Below, one piece after another: positions 1 to 5,344 of a stretch of 5,344 nucleotides of DNA. The DNA lies in NCBI GenBank assembly GCA_965657645.1, contig CBFHOS010000059.1, positions 1-5,344 of the forward strand, given 5' to 3'. The notes beneath the pieces were generated by a model, which saw only the letters and a program-made list of their open reading frames with translations, had not been told where the DNA came from and did not search any database. Each line of letters begins with the position of its first letter. Position 1 is the stretch's first letter. The position numbers and the translations under genes were made by a program. This stretch comes from CBFHOS01 sp965657645 (lineage in GTDB: Bacteria; Pseudomonadota; Alphaproteobacteria; Puniceispirillales; Puniceispirillaceae).

Positions 1-2
1 CG

Positions 3-914
3 TTAATCGAGGCCACTGTGCGGCGCGGCGCGGCGGGAACGGGCATAGTATTTCGAGGCGGCGTTGGTATTGGCCGCGTGACCAAAGCGGGATTGCCGAT
101 TGCGGTTGGTGAGCCCGCAATTAATCCGGTACCGCGCGAAATGATGACGCAAACCATTGATGAACTGGCCACGGTATTAAACGGCCCGCGTGATGTCATT
201 ATCGAGATATCAGTGCCAAATGGCGCCGAGCTGGCATTAAAAACATGGAACCCACGGCTGGGTATTGTTGGCGGGATTTCAATTTTGGGCACAACCGGCG
301 TGGTACGGCCTTTTTCATGCTCGGCATGGATTGCCTCTATTCACCGCGGTATTGATGTGGCGCGAGCGAATAACCTGCCGCATTTGATTGGGTCAACAGG
401 CGCAACATCAGAATCCTACGGGAAAAAACTATATGATTTGCCTGATATAGCCTTGCTGGACATGGGCGATTTTGTCGGGGGGATGCTAAAATATATCCGT
501 CAGCATCCGGTGCCCAATCTCACCATTCTTGGCGGTTTTGGTAAGATGGTAAAGCTGGGGCAAGGGGCTATTGATCTGCATTCGGCCCGCTCGCAGGTGG
601 ATTTTGCCACTTTGGCGACGATGGCCGAACCACTCGGCTTTGATCATGACGCTGTCGCGGGTGCCAATTCCGTTCTAGAAGTGTCCCAGAGCGCCGATCC
701 AGCCAGCCGCGCCGCGCTCGCCGCCAAAGTCGCGAAGGCGGCCTTGGCCACAGCTAGAGCGCAGTTGCGCGATGTGCCGGTTAATCTGGAGATCATCATT
801 GTCAGCCGTGAAGGCGCACCGCTTGGCCGTGCTGGTGATGATATCGCTAGCGCCGTCCACGCCCATAATGCTGGTGGTTCTGGTGGTTCTGGTGATTCTG
901 GTGGTTCTGTATAA
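3..914 (+). CDS. cbiD: Cobalt-precorrin-5B C1-methyltransferase CbiD (5' partial)
   Basis: CbiD transfers a methyl group from S-adenosylmethionine to C1 of the corrin ring during cytoplasmic cobalamin synthesis. The reading frame is open back to the window edge and family-like sequence (LIEATVRRGAAGTG) runs through the GTG at 18, so the true start lies upstream. About 303 codons are visible; the family is usually about 360 residues, so some 60 or more are missing. Seen in order: GEPAINPVPREMM, EISVPNGAELALKTWNPRLG, GGISILGTTGVVRPFS, GSTGATSE, and DMGDFVGG with GGFGKMVKLGQGAIDLHS, all typical CbiD blocks. The C-terminus ends in a low-complexity Gly/Ser tail (GGSGGSGDSGGSV) that I do not know from the family. 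The TAA stop shares its last base with the ATG of cobK, the enzyme acting next on the ring. CbiD belongs to the cobalt-early route, but from general knowledge it also occurs in alphaproteobacterial clusters where CobF is absent. The family call is secure. Confidence 0.95.
   Translation, partial: LIEATVRRGAAGTGIVFRGGVGIGRVTKAGLPIAVGEPAINPVPREMMTQTIDELATVLNGPRDVIIEISVPNGAELALKTWNPRLGIVGGISILGTTGVVRPFSCSAWIASIHRGIDVARANNLPHLIGSTGATSESYGKKLYDLPDIALLDMGDFVGGMLKYIRQHPVPNLTILGGFGKMVKLGQGAIDLHSARSQVDFATLATMAEPLGFDHDAVAGANSVLEVSQSADPASRAALAAKVAKAALATARAQLRDVPVNLEIIIVSREGAPLGRAGDDIASAVHAHNAGGSGGSGDSGGSV
873..908 (+). repeat. Four tandem 9-bp units encoding a Gly-Gly-Ser tail
   Basis: Four contiguous copies of GGTGGTTCT (873-881, 882-890, 891-899, 900-908), the third with one change (GGTGATTCT, giving Gly-Asp-Ser). 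They are in frame at the very end of cbiD and encode GGSGGSGDSGGS before the final Val and stop. Each unit is three codons, so copy-number slippage would keep the frame. The last unit puts a GGTGG about 9 bases before the cobK ATG, so it might also act as a weak Shine-Dalgarno sequence; that part is inference. Confidence 0.85.
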
Positions 915-1678
915 TGACGGCAACTCGTAATATTTTGGTGCTGGCGGGAACCGCCGATGCACGCAAAGCCATTTCCGCTCTGGCCACCGATAGCCGCTTT
1001 GCCATTACTGCGTCATTGGCGGGGGTGACGCCATCACCCATTGCCCTGCCGGTGCCGGTGCATAATGGTGGATTTGGTGGGGCGGCGGGTCTTGCCGATT
1101 ATTGCAAGGTGAACGCGGTTGATCTTATTCTAGATATCACGCACCCCTTTGCCCGCCATATCAGCTATAATGCCAGGAAAGCCGCGGCGGCGGTTGGTAT
1201 TCGTTGCTTGGCCTATGATCGCCCACCATGGCCGCTAGAGGCAGGGTGGAAAGAGTTTGATAGTTGGGAGGATATGGTTGCCGCTGTGCCCTCTGGTGAG
1301 CGGGTGTTTCTAGCTGGCGGCACGGCCTCTATCGATTCCTTTACCAAACGTGATGATTTGTATTTATATGCCCGCGCACTCAATGTAGAGGGACGCGCCA
1401 ACGGGGCCCAAACTCACTATCTAAATGCTATGCCAAATGCCAGTATCGAGGATGAGGCGGCGTTGTTTGAGGCCCATTCGATCACCTTGTTATGTTGTAA
1501 AAACTCTGGTGGTAAGGCAAGTTCGGCAAAATTGGGGGCGGCCCACAAATTGGGTATTCCGGTTTGGATGCTAGGCCGGCATAAAATTGATGATCGGTCA
1601 GAAAACATAGAGATTTTTGATAATTTGGATGATTTAATCGCTGTGGTTAAGAGTGAAAAGGAATGTCAACATGGCTAA
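914..1678 (+). CDS. cobK: Precorrin-6A (or cobalt-precorrin-6A) reductase CobK/CbiJ
   Basis: This enzyme reduces a double bond of the precorrin-6A macrocycle with NADPH, giving precorrin-6B, in the cytoplasm. The 254 residues match the usual family length of about 250. Visible motifs are: an N-terminal strand and loop ILVLAGTADAR (residues 7-17, family GTxEA with Asp for Glu), GGFGGAAGLADY (52-63), the signature DITHPFARHIS (74-84) with NA at 86-87, YDRPPW (101-106), and KNSGGKASSAK (196-206) followed by LGIPVWML. Some positions depart from what I remember of the family: AGGTAS near 134-139 where a TGRQ-like element is usual, AMPNAS near 172-177 in place of an RGPF-like motif, and GRHK after the last strand instead of an RRP/RP end. 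The start is ATG at 914, overlapping the cbiD TAA by one base, which indicates translational coupling; the SD is weak. The 3' end overlaps the thiolase start by 8 bp. Whether the substrate carries cobalt cannot be told from this sequence. Confidence 0.93.
   Translation: MTATRNILVLAGTADARKAISALATDSRFAITASLAGVTPSPIALPVPVHNGGFGGAAGLADYCKVNAVDLILDITHPFARHISYNARKAAAAVGIRCLAYDRPPWPLEAGWKEFDSWEDMVAAVPSGERVFLAGGTASIDSFTKRDDLYLYARALNVEGRANGAQTHYLNAMPNASIEDEAALFEAHSITLLCCKNSGGKASSAKLGAAHKLGIPVWMLGRHKIDDRSENIEIFDNLDDLIAVVKSEKECQHG
1656..1663 (+). promoter_or_regulatory. Ribosome binding site deciding the thiolase start
   Basis: AAAAGGAA lies inside the end of cobK and ends 7 bases before the ATG at 1671. 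It supports that ATG rather than the in-frame GTG at 1653, which lies upstream of this site and would add six residues (MKRNVN) not expected in a thiolase. Confidence 0.7.
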
Positions 1679-2861
1679 TTCAGCTGCAAATTCAGTCGTA
1701 ATTTTGGGGGGCAAACGCTCTGCCATTGGAAAATTTGGTGGCGCTTTGGCTGATGTGGCACCGACCGCACTTGGCGCCCATGTTACCAAAGCGGCCCTAG
1801 CCCATGTTGGCGTTGAACCCGATCACATTGACCATGCGGTTTACGGTAATGTCCTGCATAGCGAGGCGAGGGACGTTTATCTATCGCGGGTGGTTGCGAT
1901 TGAGGCTGGTTTACCGGTTCACACCCCTGCGGTCACGGTTAATCGCCTGTGTGGATCAGGGCTTCAGGCTATCGTGTCTGCAATCCAGCTCATCCAGCTT
2001 GGTGATGCCCGCATGGCAATCGGCGGTGGTGTCGAGATTATGTCACGCGCCGGCTATTTGCTTCCCCAGATGCGCTTTGGTGCAAAAATGGGTAATACGG
2101 GCGCTATTGATATGATGCTGGCGTCATTAAGCGATCCGTTCGGCAATGGGCATATGGGTATTACAGCGGAAAATATCGCCGAGCGCTTTGGCGTCACGCG
2201 GGCTGATCAGGACGAATTTGCCTATACCAGCCAGCAACGCGCCGCCGATGCCATTGCAAATGGACGCTTTGCCGACCAGATCGTTGGTATTGATGTGGGG
2301 CGCGGCAAGACCGCCCGCCATTTCGACGTTGATGAGCATCCGCGCCTATCCAGTGTTGAGGATCTGGCAAAACTCCGCCCTGCCTTTAAGGAGGGCGGCT
2401 GTGTGACCGCCGGAAATGCCAGCGGGATCAATGATGGCGCCGCCGCGGTTGTTCTGGCGCGTGAGGAAGAGGCCGAAAAACGCGGCCTTGCACCGATGGC
2501 GCGGGTTTTATCTTATGGATTTGCTGCGGTGTCGCCTGAAATCATGGGTGTTGGACCTGTTCCCGCTAGTAAAATGGCACTTGATCGGGCCGGTCTAAAG
2601 GCAAGCGATCTTGATGTGGTGGAATCGAACGAGGCCTTTGCCGCACAGGCATTCTACGTTTCGCGCGAATTGGGGCTGGATCCGGCCAAGGTGAACCCAA
2701 ATGGCGGCGCGATTGCACTGGGTCATCCGGTCGGTGCTACTGGCGCTGTCCTCACACTAAAGCTCGTTGATGAATTGCGGCGCGTAAAGGGCAAATATGG
2801 CCTTGTGACGCTCTGTATTGGTGGTGGGCAGGGTATCGCCATGGTGGTTGAGGCGCTGTAG
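1671..2861 (+). CDS. Acetyl-CoA C-acyltransferase (thiolase), BktB/PhaA type
   Basis: Thiolase of 396 residues, the normal size for the family. It condenses two acyl-CoAs, or cleaves 3-ketoacyl-CoA with CoA, through a Cys-linked acyl intermediate in the cytoplasm. The full catalytic set is present: nucleophile Cys94 in NRLCGSGLQ, NEAF at 320-323, His352 in GHPVGATG, and Cys382 in CIGGGQG. HMGITAENIAERFGV (161-175), TAGNASGINDGAAAVV (246-261) and the GGGQG ending resemble, from memory, Cupriavidus BktB-type beta-ketothiolases more than E. coli FadA (which has a GLGQG ending). BktB-type enzymes accept C4-C5 3-ketoacyl-CoAs, but substrate range cannot be read from this sequence. The chosen ATG has a good SD 7 bases upstream and lies inside the last codons of cobK (8-bp overlap). 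The next gene, 12 bp after the stop (or 6 from the alternative start), is a hydratase/dehydrogenase, so the two probably work in series. Confidence 0.95.
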   Translation: MANSAANSVVILGGKRSAIGKFGGALADVAPTALGAHVTKAALAHVGVEPDHIDHAVYGNVLHSEARDVYLSRVVAIEAGLPVHTPAVTVNRLCGSGLQAIVSAIQLIQLGDARMAIGGGVEIMSRAGYLLPQMRFGAKMGNTGAIDMMLASLSDPFGNGHMGITAENIAERFGVTRADQDEFAYTSQQRAADAIANGRFADQIVGIDVGRGKTARHFDVDEHPRLSSVEDLAKLRPAFKEGGCVTAGNASGINDGAAAVVLAREEEAEKRGLAPMARVLSYGFAAVSPEIMGVGPVPASKMALDRAGLKASDLDVVESNEAFAAQAFYVSRELGLDPAKVNPNGGAIALGHPVGATGAVLTLKLVDELRRVKGKYGLVTLCIGGGQGIAMVVEAL

Positions 2862-2864
2862 GGA
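2860..2864 (+). promoter_or_regulatory. Ribosome binding site for the multifunctional acyl-CoA enzyme
   Basis: AGGGA overlaps the TAG stop of the thiolase. It is 3 bases from the ATG at 2868, which is too close, and 9 bases from the ATG at 2874, which is acceptable. This favours 2874 (protein beginning MADYKHF) over 2868 (MIMADYKHF), but the choice is not certain. Confidence 0.55.
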
Positions 2865-2873
2865 CTTATGATT

Positions 2874-4787
2874 ATGGCCGACTACAAGCATTTTCAACTG
2901 GCATATGACGAGAAAAACATCTGCCGTCTTGCGATCAAGGTCGCCGGTAAATCGGTCAATATTCTGATGAGTGAGGTGATGGACGAGCTATCTGACATCA
3001 CCAAAAATCTTGCAACAAACCCACCTGCTGGATTGATTTTATATTCGGCGATGGAACGCGGCTTTATTTTTGGCGCGGACATCAATGAATTTGCCGATTT
3101 GAAAACCGAGGCTGATATTGCTGGTCATATCAAAGGCGTGCTGGCTAGTTTTGCCCGCATTGAGGATATGCCATGCCCAACCACCATCTTGATTGATGGC
3201 ATCTGCGTTGGTGGCGGCTATGAATTGGCCTTGAGTTTTGACCGGATCATTGCTGTTAAGAATGCGCAAATTGGCTTTCCTGAGATCAAGCTTGGGCTAT
3301 TGCCTGGATATGGTGGTTCGGTCCGCGCTTATGAACGGATGGGGCTTGAACACGCTCTCGGTCTTGTCCTGAGCGGTAAATCGATCCGCGCACCAGAGGC
3401 CTTGGCGATGGGGGCAATCGACCATGTGGTTGATGAACGTAACCATCTGATGGATGCGGGCCTTGCTGTGATGAAGGGCGAGATCGAGCGCAAACCACCA
3501 ATGGTTTGTGATGATCCTAGCGCGGTGATTGCCGCAGAAACGAAAAATCTGTCACAGCGTGCATTGGTAGAAAACACACCAGCTCCCTTTGCCGTTCTAG
3601 AGCATTATAACATAGATGAATTTCATAAAAACAATATGTTAAATGCTGAAACTGAACTGTTTTCTAAATTGATGCTAACACCAGCATCAGTTGGTTTACG
3701 CCGTGTTTTCCAGTTGAATGACATGGTGAAAAAAGGCGGGCGGGGTGATCCCGAGATTAGCCATATTCACGTCATTGGCGCGGGGGTTATGGGCGGCGAT
3801 ATCGCGGCGGTGGCGGCGATGAGTGGCTTTACTGTTACCCTACAGGATCTCAATGCAGACGCGATCAATGCGGCCATTGCGCGGGCCAATGCCCTGTTTG
3901 AACGCCGGTTAAAGGCGCCCGATAAAATTGCCACCGCCACCGCGCGTCTGACCGCTGATCCAGTGGGTGAGGGGTTGGGCGATGCTGATTTGCTGATTGA
4001 GGCGGTGGCAGAAAACCTCGCTATAAAGCAAAGCGTTTTTGGTGATGCCGAAGGCAAGATGAAGCCCGGGTCGATTATGGCCACCAATACCTCGGCCATT
4101 CCACTAGAACAGATTGGCGCTACGTTAGCCCACCCTGAGCGCCTGATTGGGATGCATTTCTTTAACCCTGTGCCGGTGCTTCCTTTGGTGGAAATCGTGT
4201 ATACAGACGCCAGTAACCCTGTCTTTGTCGAGCGCGCGATGTATGCAAGCGGGGTAATGGGGAAACAACCGATCAAGTGTAAGTCGGCACCTGGTTTTCT
4301 GGTTAACCGCGCTCTTATTCCGTATATTTTCAAGGCTATAGATGATGTTCTGGCTGGGGCAAATCCAGACAAGCTAGATCAGGCAATGGTCAGCTATGGC
4401 ATGCCAATGGGGCCGATTGAACTTGCCGATCAGGTTGGTCTCGATGTCTGTCATGATGTTGGTATTGTTCTGGGCATTTCCAAAGCCACACAGGAAAAAC
4501 TACAGGCAATGATCGCGGCTGGCACGATTGGCCGTAAGTCGGGGTCAGGGTTTTATCAATGGCCAGACAAAAAAGCTGATCGCCCGCGGGCCGAATATGA
4601 TGCGGATGAATTGAATGCGATTGCCAATGAATTGCTGGCGCCCCTAATCAAGGAATGCAAGGATGCGGTGCGTGAGGGCGTTGTTGATAACGCCGATTTA
4701 GCTGATGCGGCATGTCTTTTCGGGCTCGGTTATCCGGCCCATACTGGTGGCCCATTATTCTGGAATGATCGGATGGGTGGCGCATGA
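2874..4787 (+). CDS. FadB/FadJ-type enoyl-CoA hydratase/3-hydroxyacyl-CoA dehydrogenase, short C-terminus
   Basis: A 637-residue fusion enzyme (639 if it starts at 2868) that hydrates trans-2-enoyl-CoA and then oxidises L-3-hydroxyacyl-CoA with NAD+, supplying the neighbouring thiolase. Numbering is from 2874. Residues about 1-190 are an enoyl-CoA hydratase/crotonase domain: FGADI (67-71), GGGYEL with acid E117, and FPEIKLGLLPGYGG with acid E137, corresponding to the two catalytic Glu of FadB. A linker follows, then a Rossmann NAD domain with GAGVMG (302-307) and Asp325 ending the second strand. NTS lies at 405-407, H428 in GMHFFNPVP and E440 in VEIV are the expected dehydrogenase dyad, and PGFLVNR follows at 473-479. 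The first C-terminal helical domain (about 480-565) is complete, with GMPMGPIELADQVGLD. The second begins (GLGYPAHTGGP, 617-627) but stops at RMGGA, about 50 residues before the usual end. Both activities look intact. FadB and FadJ cannot be told apart here, so no symbol is given. Confidence 0.93.
   Translation: MADYKHFQLAYDEKNICRLAIKVAGKSVNILMSEVMDELSDITKNLATNPPAGLILYSAMERGFIFGADINEFADLKTEADIAGHIKGVLASFARIEDMPCPTTILIDGICVGGGYELALSFDRIIAVKNAQIGFPEIKLGLLPGYGGSVRAYERMGLEHALGLVLSGKSIRAPEALAMGAIDHVVDERNHLMDAGLAVMKGEIERKPPMVCDDPSAVIAAETKNLSQRALVENTPAPFAVLEHYNIDEFHKNNMLNAETELFSKLMLTPASVGLRRVFQLNDMVKKGGRGDPEISHIHVIGAGVMGGDIAAVAAMSGFTVTLQDLNADAINAAIARANALFERRLKAPDKIATATARLTADPVGEGLGDADLLIEAVAENLAIKQSVFGDAEGKMKPGSIMATNTSAIPLEQIGATLAHPERLIGMHFFNPVPVLPLVEIVYTDASNPVFVERAMYASGVMGKQPIKCKSAPGFLVNRALIPYIFKAIDDVLAGANPDKLDQAMVSYGMPMGPIELADQVGLDVCHDVGIVLGISKATQEKLQAMIAAGTIGRKSGSGFYQWPDKKADRPRAEYDADELNAIANELLAPLIKECKDAVREGVVDNADLADAACLFGLGYPAHTGGPLFWNDRMGGA
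4771..4777 (+). promoter_or_regulatory. Possible ribosome binding site for the EamA transporter
   Basis: GGATGGG lies in the last codons of the preceding gene, about 6 bases before ATG 4784. It is a modest match to the anti-SD complement. Together with the ATGA stop/start overlap it supports 4784 as the start; the next in-frame ATG at 4796 has no comparable purine-rich site. Confidence 0.4.
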
Positions 4788-5344
4788 AACTAGCAATGGG
4801 GAGTGGCTTGGATATCGTCCAAAAGTCGTTGGCTTGGATGACGTTGAGCTGTCTCTTTTTCTCGCTAGTGATGGTGTCAATTCGGCTGTTTCTAACCGAT
4901 TTACCTACCGAACAATCAGTCTTCCTGCGCTATACGATCGGCAGCTTTATGGTGTTGCCTTTTCTTGGGTTGCAGGCGGCAAAGTTCTGGAAATGGAAAC
5001 ATAAGGGCCAGTTTGCATTGCGGGCTGGACTGCATGGCGCCGGCGTTTACACATGGTTTTTCGCGCTATTATTGGTGCCACTCGCCGAGATCAACGCATT
5101 GCTCAATTTGGGCCCGATTTACGCAACCCTAGGGGCAGTCATATTTTTTGGTGAACGGTTGAAAATGCGCCGGATCATGGCGATCGTCATTTCCTTTATT
5201 GGTGCTTTGATTGTGATCAAGCCGGGATTTTCAGTGATCAATATCGGGGTGATCGCCATCCTTGCCACTGCGCCACTGTTTTCGATGTCGGATTTGATCG
5301 CCAAAAACCTAAAAACTGAGCATGATGACAGCCAGATTATCTTT
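4784..5344 (+). CDS. EamA/DMT-superfamily membrane transporter (3' partial)
   Basis: The frame is open to the window edge: 187 codons visible of a family usually near 290-300. The drug/metabolite transporter superfamily consists of ten-helix inner-membrane proteins made of two EamA repeats that export or import small metabolites; the substrate cannot be predicted here. Hydrophobic segments are seen near residues 16-36, 46-64, 79-98, 104-122, 129-146 and 151-170, so the first EamA repeat is complete and the second is starting. Diagnostic elements are FLRY (47-50), the PLAEINALLNLGPIY stretch (99-113) and GERLKMRRIMA (123-133) followed by IGALIVIKPG (139-148), the classic end of the first repeat. 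Basic loops (KFWKWKHKG near 67-75, RLKMRR near 125-130) fit positive-inside topology. The start ATG overlaps the previous TGA by 4 bases (ATGA), so it is probably co-translated with the acyl-CoA enzyme. Functional linkage to fatty-acid or B12 metabolism is unproven and may be only positional. Confidence 0.88.
   Translation, partial: MKLAMGSGLDIVQKSLAWMTLSCLFFSLVMVSIRLFLTDLPTEQSVFLRYTIGSFMVLPFLGLQAAKFWKWKHKGQFALRAGLHGAGVYTWFFALLLVPLAEINALLNLGPIYATLGAVIFFGERLKMRRIMAIVISFIGALIVIKPGFSVINIGVIAILATAPLFSMSDLIAKNLKTEHDDSQIIF

Noticed and set aside
18..20. GTG as the start codon of cbiD
   Set aside because: The frame is open upstream to the window edge and the residues before it continue the CbiD pattern; starting here would remove the N-terminal part of the family.
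847..1041. Minus-strand frame with a His-Gln-Asn repeat
   Set aside because: The repeat is only the complement of the Gly-Gly-Ser units at the end of cbiD; nothing else supports a gene.
1653..1655. GTG as the start of the thiolase
   Set aside because: The good Shine-Dalgarno (1656-1663) lies downstream of it and is correctly spaced for ATG 1671; the added residues look unlike a thiolase N-terminus.
1804..2115. 103-codon plus-strand frame inside the thiolase
   Set aside because: A shadow of the thiolase frame, which here carries the nucleophilic Cys94 region; no independent start signal or domain.
2855..2880. Terminator or promoter between thiolase and acyl-CoA enzyme
   Set aside because: The gap is only 6-12 bases, with no inverted repeat or T-run; it holds just a ribosome binding site.
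3767..4372. 201-codon reading frame on the minus strand
   Set aside because: It lies entirely antisense to the NAD-binding and first C-terminal domains of the multifunctional enzyme, whose motifs are intact; the minus-strand product shows no recognisable domain and mirrors the codon bias of the plus-strand gene.
4705..5004. 99-codon plus-strand frame across the enzyme/transporter junction
   Set aside because: The product has no family features and overlaps both the conserved end of the acyl-CoA enzyme and the transmembrane-rich frame of the EamA transporter. It also does not supply the missing FadB-like tail.

Overview
The window is a gap-free, single-strand (+) run of five protein genes, two of them cut by the window edges. 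Four have a B12 or acyl-CoA role and the last is a membrane transporter. Moderate GC, dense packing and protein sequences resembling alphaproteobacterial homologues (a CbiD next to CobK, a BktB-like thiolase, a fused enoyl-CoA hydratase/3-hydroxyacyl-CoA dehydrogenase) suggest an alphaproteobacterium, perhaps a marine or Rhodospirillales-like lineage. This assignment is inference; no marker RNA gene is present.

Layout: (1) 3-914, the 3' part of cbiD (cobalt-precorrin-5B C1-methyltransferase), ending in an unusual Gly-Gly-Ser tail written by a 9-bp tandem repeat. (2) 914-1678, cobK/cbiJ (precorrin-6A reductase), starting on the last base of the cbiD stop codon. (3) 1671-2861, a BktB/PhaA-type acetyl-CoA acyltransferase (thiolase) that overlaps the end of cobK by 8 bp. 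(4) 2874-4787 (alternative start 2868), a FadB/FadJ-type bifunctional enzyme that stops about 50 residues earlier than the usual family end. (5) 4784-end, the first half of an EamA/DMT-family transporter, overlapping the previous stop as ATGA. There is no non-coding stretch longer than 12 bp, so no internal promoter or terminator is expected and none was seen; no RNA gene, mobile element or CRISPR was found.

Functionally, genes 1 and 2 act at neighbouring steps of corrin-ring synthesis (C1 methylation, then reduction of precorrin-6A). Genes 3 and 4 together can interconvert acetyl-CoA, 3-ketoacyl-CoA, 3-hydroxyacyl-CoA and enoyl-CoA (beta-oxidation or C4/C5 acyl-CoA metabolism). The overlaps imply one polycistronic message joining the two themes. 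A possible link is B12-dependent acyl-CoA mutases, but no mutase gene is visible here. I found no convincing new system. The points most worth a second look are the shortened C-terminus of the multifunctional enzyme, the B12/beta-oxidation coupling, and the repeat-encoded tail of CbiD.
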